DNA from: Jeongeupia sp. USM3
GTDB taxonomy: Bacteria; Pseudomonadota; Gammaproteobacteria; Burkholderiales; Chitinibacteraceae
Reading direction: 5' to 3'
Length of the DNA: 64,000 bases
Assembly (NCBI RefSeq): GCF_001808185.1
Contig: NZ_CP017668.1
Span: 2,418,001-2,482,000, forward strand
This document shows positions 42,892 through 52,241 of the stretch, in pieces. Under the pieces are notes generated by a model. The model saw only the letters and a program-made list of their open reading frames with translations, searched no databases and was not told where the DNA came from. Made by a program: the position numbers and the translations under genes. Numbering within the stretch: position 1 is the first letter of the stretch; every line of letters starts with the position of its first letter.

Positions 42892-44078
42892 GGCTGGCCT
42901 ATATCGATCCGCACCCGGTGCCCGGCGGTGACGTCGAGGCGCTGCAGATCCTGCAGAACGTCGATGCGCTGGCGCGGGTCGGCGTGATGGTCGATCTGGT
43001 CACGCCGACGGCAACGTTCGACACCCAGGCCATCCTCGGCCGGCCGCTGGCCGCCGGGGTGATCCTGCATCCGCAGATCGACTGGCGCCGTCGCTGGTTC
43101 TTCCCGGTCAACAGCAACCTGCCGTTCTTCATCCAGGCGGTGCGCTGGCTCAGGCGCCATCGCGTCGACGCGGTGTTCGTACGCAACCTCAAGCTGGCCG
43201 ACTACCTGCTGGTGCATTGCCCCGGCGTGAAGCTGTTCTTCGAAACGCACGAGATTTTCGCCCAGACCTACCGCGAGGATCATCCGCAGCTGCGCGGCAA
43301 AGAGGCCGCCAAGCACGCGAAGCTGCGCGAGCGCGAGGCGAACGTCTACGGCCAATCCGCCGGGCTGTTCGCGCTGACGCAGCTGCTGATCGACGACGTG
43401 CGCCGCGACTACCGGGTGAACACGCCGGCCTGGGTCGCCGCCGACGGCGTCGACCTGACGGCGGCGAATGCCGGGTTCCGCGATGTGCCGTGGTCGCCCT
43501 CGACGCCGGCCCGATTGCTGTATCTGGGCAGCCTGCATCCATGGAAAGGCGTGCCGACGCTGATCGAGGCGATGCAGCATGTCGACGGTGCGCGGCTGAC
43601 GATTGCCGGCGGCAATGCCGAGCGCATCGACGACCTGCGTGCGCAGGCTGCCATGCTCGGTGTCAGCGGCAGGATCGATTTCATCGGCACGATCGCGCCG
43701 GCGAAGCGCTTCGCACTGATTGCCGAACACGACATCTGCCTGCTGCCGCTTTCTGATACCAGCATCGCCAGCCGCTATACCTCGCCGCTGAAGCTGTTCG
43801 AATACATGGCGATGGCCAAGCCCATCGTCGTCGCCGACCTGCCGTCGATCCGCGAAGTGCTGGTGCATGGCGAATCCGGCTGGCTGGTTGCGCCTGCGTC
43901 GCCGCAAGCGATGGCCGACGGCATCAACGCGCTGCTGGAGCGGCCGGAAACTGCCGCAAGGCTGGCCGCGCAAGCGCGCGAACTGGCGCTGCAGTACAGC
44001 TGGGAAGCCCGGGCGCACCGGATTGCCGACGCCATCGATGCGACGATCGGCGACGCGCCCGCCGGAGCCGCCCGGTGA
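42888..44078 (+). CDS. Family 4 glycosyltransferase
   Basis: A 396-residue GT-B enzyme. It starts MRLAYIDPHPVPGGDVEALQ; the middle has FFETHEIFAQTYREDHP, and the donor domain LLYLGSLHPWKGVPTLIEAM and TSPLKLFEYMAMAKPIV. The SPLKLFEYMA motif is common in GT4 enzymes of O-antigen and exopolysaccharide loci. Both ends overlap neighbouring genes by 4 bases, so it is translated as part of the operon. Confidence 0.83.
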   Translation: MRLAYIDPHPVPGGDVEALQILQNVDALARVGVMVDLVTPTATFDTQAILGRPLAAGVILHPQIDWRRRWFFPVNSNLPFFIQAVRWLRRHRVDAVFVRNLKLADYLLVHCPGVKLFFETHEIFAQTYREDHPQLRGKEAAKHAKLREREANVYGQSAGLFALTQLLIDDVRRDYRVNTPAWVAADGVDLTAANAGFRDVPWSPSTPARLLYLGSLHPWKGVPTLIEAMQHVDGARLTIAGGNAERIDDLRAQAAMLGVSGRIDFIGTIAPAKRFALIAEHDICLLPLSDTSIASRYTSPLKLFEYMAMAKPIVVADLPSIREVLVHGESGWLVAPASPQAMADGINALLERPETAARLAAQARELALQYSWEARAHRIADAIDATIGDAPAGAAR

Positions 44079-45187
44079 AGCTGTTGATGACGTGTGCGCC
44101 GATCCATCCGGTGCCGCCGCGCCATAGTGCCGCGGTCGAGTGGTGGATGTATCAGGTGGGGCTGCGCACGCAGCACGACATGCTGATCGCTTGCACGCAC
44201 CAGCCCGGCTACGCGGTCGACGAGCAGGTGTCCGAGCGGCTGCGCATCCACCGGGTGCAGATCGGCCGGACGTACAAGCGGCTGTTCCAGAAATGGACCA
44301 AGCTCGACCCCTACGGCTACGCCGACCGGGTACTGGCACAGGCGCGCCGCAGCGGTGCCGAACTGGTCTACGTCCACAATTCGATCAGCACCTATGCCGA
44401 GATCAAGCGCCGCGCGCGCGGTCTGCCGCTGGTCTTGCACATGCACAACGAGCAGCCGGCGGCGACGTTGTCCGCCGACGACAAGCTGGTCGTACCGAGC
44501 CGCTATCTGCAGGACTGGTACGCGGTCAACAGCAAGGCACGCGACATCCGCGTGATCGCCAACGGCGTCGACCTCGACGCGCCGCCGCAGGCGCCGCTGG
44601 CGCTGCCACCGAGCGACAAGCGCACGGTGCTGTTCGCCGGGCGCTTCTCCGAGGAAAAGGGCGCGCTGGCGCTGGCCAATGCTTTCCTCGCATCGCCCGA
44701 ACTGGCTGCACGCTGCCGGCTGCTGCTGGTCGGCGAGAGCGATCCGGCCAAGCTCACGGGGCAGCGCGCCGACTACGTGCGCAAGGTCCGCGATGCGGTT
44801 GACCGACTCGGCGATGGCGTGTTTGCCGGCTCCTTGGCGCCCGAAGGCATGCAGGCCGCATATCGTGCGGCCGATCTGGTCGTCGTCCCGTCCTTGTTCG
44901 AGGAGCCGTTCTGCATGGTCGCGATCGAAGCGATGGCCGCCGGCATGCCGGTGCTGGCGTCGCGGCGCGGCGGCATGCCCGAGTATCTGGTCGACGGCGA
45001 AACCGGCTTCCTGATCGGCGATCCGCTTGACGCGGCCGGGCTGGCCGGCGATATCCTGCGCGCACTCGATGCACCGGAGCGCAACGACGTGATTGCCGCG
45101 TCAACCGCGATGGTGCGCGCGCGTTTTGGCTGGTCGCGCATCGCCGCCGATTTCGACGCGTATTGCGCCGCCGCCGCGGGCGGCTAG
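44075..45187 (+). CDS. Family 4 glycosyltransferase
   Basis: A 370-residue GT4 enzyme starting at GTG in the preceding stop (GTGA). It contains PIHPVPPRHSAAVEWWMYQV, VLHMHNEQP, LFAGRFSEEKGALALANAFL and the E-x7-E motif in EEPFCMVAIEAMAAGMP. The N-terminal acceptor domain is short. Specificity is unknown. Confidence 0.83.
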   Translation: MKLLMTCAPIHPVPPRHSAAVEWWMYQVGLRTQHDMLIACTHQPGYAVDEQVSERLRIHRVQIGRTYKRLFQKWTKLDPYGYADRVLAQARRSGAELVYVHNSISTYAEIKRRARGLPLVLHMHNEQPAATLSADDKLVVPSRYLQDWYAVNSKARDIRVIANGVDLDAPPQAPLALPPSDKRTVLFAGRFSEEKGALALANAFLASPELAARCRLLLVGESDPAKLTGQRADYVRKVRDAVDRLGDGVFAGSLAPEGMQAAYRAADLVVVPSLFEEPFCMVAIEAMAAGMPVLASRRGGMPEYLVDGETGFLIGDPLDAAGLAGDILRALDAPERNDVIAASTAMVRARFGWSRIAADFDAYCAAAAGG

Positions 45188-45209
45188 ATCCACTATCTCA
45201 GGGTTGTTC

Positions 45210-46259
45210 ATGAAACGAGCAGTGAAGTCGGTCATCATGCAGGGCGGTCAGGGCGACGCCATCATGGCCGCATACGGCATGGCGGCGCTGCACGCGCTCA
45301 AGCCGGGCATCTTCGCCGACGATGTGGTCTGCTATCCGCGCTCGCTCGCCGCGCCGCTGATCCAGGCGCTGCTGCCGTGGGCGAAGGTACTGCCGATCGA
45401 CAAAAGCAACGGCTCGGCGCACCCGCGCTTTTACACCAGCGCCGCGAAGACGACGCTCGGTTCGGCGTACAAGAACTGGTTCGGCCCGGACTGGATCAAC
45501 AATTTCGCCGAGCGCCGCCGGCTGGCATCGACCGGCTATCAGCCACCGGGCGGCGCGGCACGGCTGGCGCGTTGGCTGACCGACAGGCGCCTGATCGGCA
45601 ACACCCGCTGGCGCCGCGAAGCGCCCGATTACTACGCGATCAAGATGTGGGCACCGCTGGCCGAATACCACGGCTTCAGCGAAATCGATCTCGGCCGTGC
45701 GCTGTACGCGACGGTCGACGAACTGAAAGCGAACATCGGCAAGGCGCTTGGCGATTACCGGTCGCCGCTGCCGGTTCCGACGCTGGCGGTGTTTCCTAGC
45801 GGCGCGTCGTTCCAGACGATGCCGCCGGCGTTTCTGGCCCGGCTGGTCGCCGCGCTGCCCGGCGTCGAAGTCCGTGCCTTCTTCGGCCCCGGCGACGCGA
45901 CCATGCCCGACTACACCGCACTCGGCATCGCCTGTGAAATCACGCCGACGCTGAACGACGTGCTCTACGTGCTCAGGCATGCGCCGGCGGTGATCACCGT
46001 CGACAGCTTCGTCTCGCACCTGGCGCAACTGTTCGCCGACGGCCACATTGCCGCGATGTCGCACGACCTGCCGGTGCATACCGCCCACCCGGGCGCCGCC
46101 AGCCGGATCGTGTTCAAGGCCATGCCCTGCGTGCCGTGCAACTACCTGCCCAAGGCCGGCCGGTGCGCGGCGGGGTTCGGGCAATGCGGCGTCTACGACC
46201 GTGACGACTATTTCGACCAACTGCTGCGGACGGTGCGCCGCATGATGCCGGAGACGTGA
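45210..46259 (+). CDS. GT9-like protein of unknown specificity
   Basis: A 349-residue protein distantly like ADP-heptose:LPS heptosyltransferases. The N-terminus (VIMQGGQGDAIMAAYGMAAL) matches the first GT9 glycine loop and VITVDSFVSHLAQLFADGH matches the donor loop, but the middle is divergent. The C-terminus is Cys-rich (CVPCNYLPKAGRCAAGFGQC), recalling the Cys motif of WaaQ-like enzymes. Whether it is active or structural is not clear. The start is the ATG at 45210, after a 22-base gap; the weak GGG upstream is its only Shine-Dalgarno. Confidence 0.7.
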   Translation: MKRAVKSVIMQGGQGDAIMAAYGMAALHALKPGIFADDVVCYPRSLAAPLIQALLPWAKVLPIDKSNGSAHPRFYTSAAKTTLGSAYKNWFGPDWINNFAERRRLASTGYQPPGGAARLARWLTDRRLIGNTRWRREAPDYYAIKMWAPLAEYHGFSEIDLGRALYATVDELKANIGKALGDYRSPLPVPTLAVFPSGASFQTMPPAFLARLVAALPGVEVRAFFGPGDATMPDYTALGIACEITPTLNDVLYVLRHAPAVITVDSFVSHLAQLFADGHIAAMSHDLPVHTAHPGAASRIVFKAMPCVPCNYLPKAGRCAAGFGQCGVYDRDDYFDQLLRTVRRMMPET

Positions 46260-47428
46260 TGCTGGTAATCAACAAGAACCCGATCGCCTACGGCCTGCTG
46301 GCGCTGCTGGTGATGCTGATGCCGCTGATGGCCAATACCGCGCTGCCGGGCCTGCGGAACACCAGCCTGGGCCTGCTGCTGCTGCTGTCGCTCGTGGCGC
46401 TCTACCGCAATCGTCCCAAGGTCGATCCGTGGCTGGCTGCGGCCTGGGCCGGCTACTTCGCGCTCAATACCGCCTCGCTCGTCATCACCGACGGCTGGGC
46501 CGACAGCCGCACCGAATACATCCGCAGCGTACTGACCCCGTCGGTCCTGCTGCTGTCGATACTGGCCGTCGCATCGTACTTCGATACCCGGACGCAGCTG
46601 AGGCTGGGGGTCGTCGCGTCGGCGCTGACGACGGTGCTGTATGCCTGGTCGGTCTATCAGTTATGGGGGGCATTGCAGGCCAGTCTGTTCAATCGCGACT
46701 ACGGCTTCCGGTTCCTCGTTTTCTTGCCGTTTTTGCTGCTGGCACTGATCGGCAAGCTGGGTCGGTTCTGGACCGGGCTTGCTGCACTTTTGCTTGTGTT
46801 GCAGATCATCGCGATCGCGCTGATGGGATTCCGCGGTGCCTGGCTGGTACTGGCCGTGGTTGTCCCGCTGTTCGCTTGGCGGCATCTGAGCCGCAATGGC
46901 CTGTTGGTGCTGGCGGGGGTTGTGATTGCGACAGGTATTGTATCGGCCAAGCTGACCAGACAGTTCGCACCGCAAACCTATCAGTACGTCGAAGCCAAGT
47001 TGCGCCAGACCGATTCCTCTGGTCGGGTGGACTTCCTGTGGAAGCCAACCATCACCATGATCAAGGGTGCGCCCTTACTCGGCCACGGCTACGGCAATGC
47101 CAACTTCAGCAAGACCTTCGCCGCCGAGGCGCCCAAGCACGATGACTGGGTGTGGAAGGAAGCCACCCACCCGCACAACATCTGGCTTGAGGTCGCTTTT
47201 GCGACGGGCCTGGCCGGCGCCGCGCTGCTGTTGACGATCATGCTGCGCAGCGTCTGGTTGCTGTGGCAACGCAGCCGCGTAGGCGACCATCTGGCCGAAG
47301 CGGCGCTGCTGGGTCTGGTCGGCTTCTACGGCGTGCTCGGCATGACCGAACCGCTGGCGTGGGCGCCGCTCGGCCTGTTTGCCGGTATCGCGCTGGCGCA
47401 GTCGGCGCGCTTCGAGACGAAACCGTGA
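46256..47428 (+). CDS. O-antigen ligase/polymerase-like membrane protein (WaaL/Wzy family)
   Basis: A 390-residue protein with about eleven helices and a large periplasmic loop near residues 240-310 containing GHGYGNANF and THPHNIWLEVAFATGLAGA. The H-N-x-(W/Y) motif before a helix is the hallmark of WaaL O-antigen ligases and related Wzy polymerases. Ligase and polymerase cannot be told apart here. A GTG at 46256 or ATG at 46259 can start it; both overlap the previous stop. Local base composition in the middle is slightly less GC-rich than its neighbours. Confidence 0.85.
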   Translation: MMLVINKNPIAYGLLALLVMLMPLMANTALPGLRNTSLGLLLLLSLVALYRNRPKVDPWLAAAWAGYFALNTASLVITDGWADSRTEYIRSVLTPSVLLLSILAVASYFDTRTQLRLGVVASALTTVLYAWSVYQLWGALQASLFNRDYGFRFLVFLPFLLLALIGKLGRFWTGLAALLLVLQIIAIALMGFRGAWLVLAVVVPLFAWRHLSRNGLLVLAGVVIATGIVSAKLTRQFAPQTYQYVEAKLRQTDSSGRVDFLWKPTITMIKGAPLLGHGYGNANFSKTFAAEAPKHDDWVWKEATHPHNIWLEVAFATGLAGAALLLTIMLRSVWLLWQRSRVGDHLAEAALLGLVGFYGVLGMTEPLAWAPLGLFAGIALAQSARFETKP

Positions 47429-48450
47429 CCCGCGTGCTGCTGATCCGTCGCGACAATATCGGCGACCTGATCCTGACCACGCCGCTGATCAAGGCGCTCG
47501 CCGCGCAGCCGGGCTGGCAGGTCGACGTACTGGTCAACAGTTACAACGGGGCGATTCTCGACGGCAATCCGGACGTCGCGCGCGTCTACCGCTACAAGAA
47601 GCTGCATCACCGCGATGCCGGCGAGTCCGCGTGGCAGGTGATCGCCGAACGCATCCGCACGGTGCTGGACATCCGCCGTGCGGGCTACGATATCGCGATC
47701 GTCGCCAAGGAGGCATGGGACAAGCGGCCGCTGCAGTGGGCAACGCTGTCCGGCGCAAAGCGCATCGTCGCGCTGTGCGATGCCGGCCGGCCCGGCCACC
47801 CGCGCATCACCGATCTGGTGCCTGCACCGGAATTCGGCAGCGAGCATCTGGTCGAACGGCTGCACCGGCTGCTGGCACCGCTCGGCATCCATGCGTCGCC
47901 CGGCCCCCTGCGGCTGTTTGCCGATGCCGGCCGTGTCGCCGCCTTGCGGGCCGAATACGGCATCGACGGCAGCGTGCCGGTGTACGCGCTGCAGCTCAGC
48001 GCCCGCAAGGTCAAGCAGCGCTGGCCGGTCGAACGGCTGGCCGAACTCGCGCGACGGCTGACCGCATCGGGGCCATGCCGGCTGGTGATCCTGTGGTCGC
48101 CCGGTGCCGCCGACGATCCGCGCCATCCCGGCGACGACGACAAGGCTCAGGCGCTGGTGGCTGCCTGCCCCGGCCTGCCGCTGCAGCCGATCCGAACGAT
48201 GTCGCTGGCCGGGCTGATGGCGGCGATGCAGCTGTGCGATCAGGTGATCACCGCCGATGGCGGCGCGATGCACGTTGCCGCCGGCCTCGGCAAACCGGTC
48301 GTCGCGCTGTTCGGCAACAGCAATGCCGCAGCGTGGGCGCCGTGGGGCGTGCCGCACGAAATCCTCCAGACCGAGGAACGCGATGTGAACGCGATCAGCG
48401 TCGACATGGTCTTTGCCGCTCACCGGCGCCTGTGTGGCGTGGCCGACTAG
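47425..48450 (+). CDS. Family 9 glycosyltransferase (heptosyltransferase-like)
   Basis: A 341-residue GT9 enzyme starting at GTG inside the ligase-like gene's stop. TRVLLIRRDNIGDLILTTPL is the N-terminal loop, YALQLSARKVKQRWPVERL begins the second domain and TADGGAMHVAAGLGKPVV with ALFGNSN is the donor loop. It is the last gene of the glycan run. Donor and acceptor are not known. Confidence 0.83.
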   Translation: MTRVLLIRRDNIGDLILTTPLIKALAAQPGWQVDVLVNSYNGAILDGNPDVARVYRYKKLHHRDAGESAWQVIAERIRTVLDIRRAGYDIAIVAKEAWDKRPLQWATLSGAKRIVALCDAGRPGHPRITDLVPAPEFGSEHLVERLHRLLAPLGIHASPGPLRLFADAGRVAALRAEYGIDGSVPVYALQLSARKVKQRWPVERLAELARRLTASGPCRLVILWSPGAADDPRHPGDDDKAQALVAACPGLPLQPIRTMSLAGLMAAMQLCDQVITADGGAMHVAAGLGKPVVALFGNSNAAAWAPWGVPHEILQTEERDVNAISVDMVFAAHRRLCGVAD

Positions 48451-48503
48451 CCGGGGGAACGCCGGGTCGATAGACTTCGATCTTTAGCCTCCCATCGCCC
48501 GCC

Positions 48504-49664
48504 ATGCCCGACCGTCAATCCGTCGGCATCGTCGCGCCGCAAACCGCGGTCTTCGACGCGCCGATCCAGCTCGCCAGCGGCGCCACGCTGCCGCGCTTCG
48601 AGCTTGTCTACGAGACCTACGGCACGCTCAATGCCGATGCGTCCAATGCCATCCTGATCTGTCACGCGCTGTCGGGCCATCACCACGTCGCCGGCCGCCA
48701 TCGTGCCGACGACAAGGCGCCGGGCTGGTGGGACAACATGATCGGGCCGGGCAAGCCGATCGATACCGACCGCTTCTTCGTCATCGGCGTCAACAACCTC
48801 GGCGGCTGTCACGGCTCGACCGGGCCGGCGAGCATCGACCCGGAGACCGGCACGCCCTATGGCTCGCGCTTTCCGGTGCTGCTGGTGGCCGACTGGGTGC
48901 AGACGCAGGCGATGCTGGCCGACCGGCTCGGCATCCGCCAGTTCGCGGCGATCATCGGCGGCAGCCTCGGCGGCATGCAGGCGCTGCGCTGGGCGATCAC
49001 CCATCCGGAGCGCGTCCGCCACGCGCTGGTGATCGCATCGGCGCCGAAACTGACCGCGCAGAACATCGCTTTCAACGACGTCGCCCGCCAGGCGATCATC
49101 ACCGATCCGGACTTCCACGGTGGCGACTTCTACGGCTTCAACACCGTGCCGCGCCGCGGGCTGCGGCTGGCGCGCATGCTCGGCCACATCACCTATCTCA
49201 GTGACGACGGCATGGGCGAGAAATTCGGCCGGCTGCTGCGCTCGGGCGAGTACAAGTTCGGTTACGACGTCGAGTTCGAGATCGAATCCTACCTGCGCTA
49301 CCAGGGCGACAAGTTCTCCGACTACTTCGACGCCAACACCTACCTCTTGATGACCAAGGCGCTCGACTACTTCGACCCGGCACGGCACTACGGCGGCGAC
49401 CTGGCCGAGGCGATGCGCCAGGCGCAGGCGCGCTTTCTGGTCGTCTCGTTCACGACCGACTGGCGCTTCGCGCCAGACCGTTCGCGCGAGATCGTCAAGG
49501 CGCTGCTCGACGCGAAGAAGGACGTCAGCTACGCCGAGATCGAATCGGCGCACGGCCACGACGCCTTCCTGATGGAGGACGCGCCCTACCACGCGCTGAT
49601 GCGCGGCTATCTCGCGCGCATCGCCGACGAGGTCAACCCGCTGCCGCAGGAGGCCCGCGCATGA
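48504..49664 (+). CDS. metX: Homoserine O-acyltransferase MetX
   Basis: A 386-residue alpha/beta hydrolase that activates homoserine in methionine synthesis. The nucleophile elbow is GGSLGGMQALRWAI; CHALSGHHH and NLGGCHGSTGP are family blocks; the catalytic His is in ESAHGHDAFLME. Whether the acyl group is acetyl or succinyl cannot be called from the name: many proteobacterial MetX proteins use succinyl-CoA. It is coupled to metW by an ATGA overlap. No SAM riboswitch is seen in the 53-base gap upstream. Confidence 0.95.
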   Translation: MPDRQSVGIVAPQTAVFDAPIQLASGATLPRFELVYETYGTLNADASNAILICHALSGHHHVAGRHRADDKAPGWWDNMIGPGKPIDTDRFFVIGVNNLGGCHGSTGPASIDPETGTPYGSRFPVLLVADWVQTQAMLADRLGIRQFAAIIGGSLGGMQALRWAITHPERVRHALVIASAPKLTAQNIAFNDVARQAIITDPDFHGGDFYGFNTVPRRGLRLARMLGHITYLSDDGMGEKFGRLLRSGEYKFGYDVEFEIESYLRYQGDKFSDYFDANTYLLMTKALDYFDPARHYGGDLAEAMRQAQARFLVVSFTTDWRFAPDRSREIVKALLDAKKDVSYAEIESAHGHDAFLMEDAPYHALMRGYLARIADEVNPLPQEARA

Positions 49665-50299
49665 GCACCGCCATCAATCCTGCTGCCAAGGCCGCCGCCG
49701 CCGCACCCGAACTGCGTCCCGACCTCAACCAGATCGGCCACTGGATCGCCCGCGGCTCGCGCGTGCTCGACCTCGGCTGCGGCGACGGCGCGCTGCTGTC
49801 GTGGCTGGCAACGCACAAGGACGTGCGCGGCTACGGCGTCGAGATCGACGTCGACGGCGTCGTCGCCTGCATCTCGCGCGGCGTCAACGTGATCCAGAGC
49901 AACCTCGAGGTCGGACTGGCGCAGTTCGACGACGACAGCTTCGACTACGTCGTGCTGTCGCTGACGATCCAGGCGATGCACAACATCGAGGGCATCCTGA
50001 CCGAGATGGCGCGCGTCGGCCGCACCGGCATCGTCACCTTCCCGAACTTCGGCTACTGGGAAAACCGCTGGCAGATCCTGCAGGGGCGGATGCCGGTGTC
50101 GGAAACGATTCCGTACGAGTGGTACAACACGCCGAATATCCATTTCTGCACCGTCAGCGACTTCGATCGGCTATTGATCAAGCTCGGCATGAAGAACACC
50201 GGCCGCGTCGTGCTCGCCAACGGCAAGCGCGTCGAATTCATGCCCAACCTCTTGGGCAACCTGGCACTGGTGCGGTTCGAGCGCGAGACGAGGAGCTAG
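49661..50299 (+). CDS. metW: Methionine biosynthesis protein MetW
   Basis: A 212-residue class I methyltransferase-fold protein with VLDLGCGDGALLSWL, GYGVEIDVDGVVACI and FDYVVLSLTIQAMHN. The MetW group always pairs with MetX in beta- and gammaproteobacteria and is needed for full methionine synthesis; its biochemical action is not settled. It overlaps metX by four bases. Confidence 0.95.
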   Translation: MSTAINPAAKAAAAAPELRPDLNQIGHWIARGSRVLDLGCGDGALLSWLATHKDVRGYGVEIDVDGVVACISRGVNVIQSNLEVGLAQFDDDSFDYVVLSLTIQAMHNIEGILTEMARVGRTGIVTFPNFGYWENRWQILQGRMPVSETIPYEWYNTPNIHFCTVSDFDRLLIKLGMKNTGRVVLANGKRVEFMPNLLGNLALVRFERETRS

Positions 50300-50366
50300 G
50301 CCCCCGTTCGCGCACCGTCCGTCGTTGCGCCGGAAGCGGCTGCGCAGGCATCGGCAAGGAGCGAAC

Positions 50367-51098
50367 GTGGCGAACGGGGTATCTGGCCTCCGGCCTCCCG
50401 GGGCCGGTCGGATGTGGCTGGCGCTGCCGTGTGCGGTACTGCTGGCCGCTTGCGCCGGACCCCAGCTCGGCGAGCTGAACTGGCAGTCGCAGCGCCGTCA
50501 CGGCGGCCCGGGGCCGAACCAGTTCGACAACCGCAACGTCTGGCACGACGAGCAGGGCCGGATGCATCTGGCGATCGTTAAGCGTGACGGACAATGGACC
50601 TGTGCCGAGGCAGTGCTCGGCCGGGCGCTCGGCTTCGGCCGCTACGAGTTCGAAATCGAGCAGTTGCCCGAGCTCGGCCCGGAGCTCGTGCTCGGCTTCT
50701 TCAATTACGCCAGCTATGGCACGGCCATCGACGGCACGAACGAGATCGACATCGAGATCGCCCGCTGGGGAAATCCGGATCATCCGAACGGTAATTTTAC
50801 CGTCTGGCCGGCCGATCCGGCATTCGGCAAGCGCCATCACGGTTTCGAAGTCAGGCCGGGCGCCGGCCCGGTGCGCTTCAGCTTCGACTGGCTGCCGACC
50901 GCCGTCGACTTCGAGGTGAGTCAGGGCCAGACCGTACTGGCGCGCTGGCGCCACGCGCCGGAGAATCCGCAGGCAATGATCCCGCAGCGGCCGCTGCCGG
51001 TGATGATCAACTACTGGCTGTTCGAGGGCCGCGCGCCGCAGGTCCGGCCGCCGGAGATCGTCGTCACCGCCTTCCGCTTCACGCCGCGCCCCCGCTGA
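50367..51098 (+). CDS. GH16-like lipoprotein
   Basis: A 243-residue exported lipoprotein. The lipobox is LLAACAG; the mature part contains GTNEIDIEIARWGNP, with the E-x-D-x-E catalytic signature of family 16 glycoside hydrolases. VNGFF-type sandwich strands are seen as ELVLGFFNYASYG, NGNFTVWPAD and VRFSFDWLPTAVDFEV. Substrate is not predicted; GH16 acts on beta-glucans, agar, carrageenan or related polymers. The GTG at 50367 has AAGGAG six bases upstream; an ATG at 50412 would give a shorter signal peptide. Confidence 0.8.
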   Translation: MANGVSGLRPPGAGRMWLALPCAVLLAACAGPQLGELNWQSQRRHGGPGPNQFDNRNVWHDEQGRMHLAIVKRDGQWTCAEAVLGRALGFGRYEFEIEQLPELGPELVLGFFNYASYGTAIDGTNEIDIEIARWGNPDHPNGNFTVWPADPAFGKRHHGFEVRPGAGPVRFSFDWLPTAVDFEVSQGQTVLARWRHAPENPQAMIPQRPLPVMINYWLFEGRAPQVRPPEIVVTAFRFTPRPR

Positions 51099-51202
51099 CG
51101 CGGTGAACCCCGGCGCGGACGAACGGTCCCACCGGGATTCGCTTCACCCGCCACGAGACGGCAAGCCCGGCCCGCCCGCGCGGCTGCCGTCAGGAGAAAC
51201 AG

Positions 51203-52165
51203 ATGATACGTTGGGGCATACTCGGCTGCGGCAACATCGCCCGCCGCTTTGCGCAGGGTCTGGGTCACGTCGCCGACGCGACGCTCGCCGCGGTCTGGAA
51301 CCGCAATACCGACAAGGCCGACGCGTTTGCACGCGAGTTCGGCGGTGCCGCCTACGCCAGCCTCGAAGGGCTGCTGAAGAGCGATGTCGACGCCGTCTAC
51401 ATCGCCACGCCGCACACCAGCCACGCGCGGCTGGCGATCCAGGCACTTGCCGCCGGCAAGCACGTGCTGTGCGAAAAGCCGGCCGCGATCAGCGCCACCG
51501 AGCTCGAAACGGTGCTGGCCTGCGCGCGCAAGCACGAGCGCCTGTTCATGGAGGCGATGAAGCCGCCGTTCTATCCGCTGTACCGCAAGCTGCGCGAGCA
51601 TCTGGCGCTCGACCCCGTCGGCCCGGTCGGCTTCGTGCGCGCCGGCTTCGCCAACCCCGGCGTGCCGCGCGAACACATGCTGTGGGATCCGGAGATGGCC
51701 GGCGGCAGCCTGCTCGACATCGGCATCTACAGCGCCTTCCTCGCGGTCGACTGGCTCGGTCCGGTCCGCGACGTGCAGGTGCTCGGCCGGCTCGACGGCG
51801 GCGTCGATGCCTTTGCCAGCGTCAACGCCCGGCACGAGCGCGGCATCGCCCAGCTCTACAGCGGCATCGACCTCGCCGGCAGCGGCGACGCGCTGCTGTC
51901 GGGCCCTGCCGGCCATATCGTGCTGCACGAGAAATGGTGGAATCCGGTTCGTGCAACGATCCATTACGCCGATGGCCGCAAGGTCGAACTCGAAGCGCCG
52001 ATGACCGGCAGCGGCCTCAATTACGAAACCGCGCACTTCGGCGCGCTGATCAAGGAAGGCCAGCTCGAGAGCCCGGTCGTCACCCATGACCATTCGCGCG
52101 CGATGATCGCGCTGGTCGACGCCGCGCGCGCCGGTCTCGGGCTGGTCTACCCGTTCGAGGACTGA
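51203..52165 (+). CDS. Gfo/Idh/MocA-family NAD(P)-dependent oxidoreductase
   Basis: A 320-residue enzyme with an N-terminal Rossmann fold (RWGILGCGNIARRFAQGL) and the family motif EKP in HVLCEKPAAISATELE. The C-terminal domain has FMEAMKPPFYPLYRKLREHL and GGSLLDIGIYSAFLAVDWLG, closest to the dihydrodiol dehydrogenase/glucose-fructose oxidoreductase subgroup acting on sugars or small diols. Substrate unknown. AGGAGA lies before the ATG. Confidence 0.88.
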   Translation: MIRWGILGCGNIARRFAQGLGHVADATLAAVWNRNTDKADAFAREFGGAAYASLEGLLKSDVDAVYIATPHTSHARLAIQALAAGKHVLCEKPAAISATELETVLACARKHERLFMEAMKPPFYPLYRKLREHLALDPVGPVGFVRAGFANPGVPREHMLWDPEMAGGSLLDIGIYSAFLAVDWLGPVRDVQVLGRLDGGVDAFASVNARHERGIAQLYSGIDLAGSGDALLSGPAGHIVLHEKWWNPVRATIHYADGRKVELEAPMTGSGLNYETAHFGALIKEGQLESPVVTHDHSRAMIALVDAARAGLGLVYPFED

Positions 52166-52179
52166 GGCGAGAATGACCG

Positions 52180-52208
52180 TGTGGACGGCACCGCGGGCCG
52201 CGTAGAAT
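52180..52208 (+). promoter_or_regulatory. Possible sigma-70 promoter of the M14 carboxypeptidase gene
   Basis: TGTGGA (52180-52185), 17 bases, TAGAAT (52203-52208), 33 bases before the ATG. A moderate match only. Confidence 0.4.
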
Positions 52209-52241
52209 TTCGGTCTGCACCGAATACCGAGGGAGCTTCGC

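Noticed and set aside
48451..48503. SAM riboswitch in front of metX
   Set aside because: The gap is 53 bases and shows no SAM-aptamer motifs.
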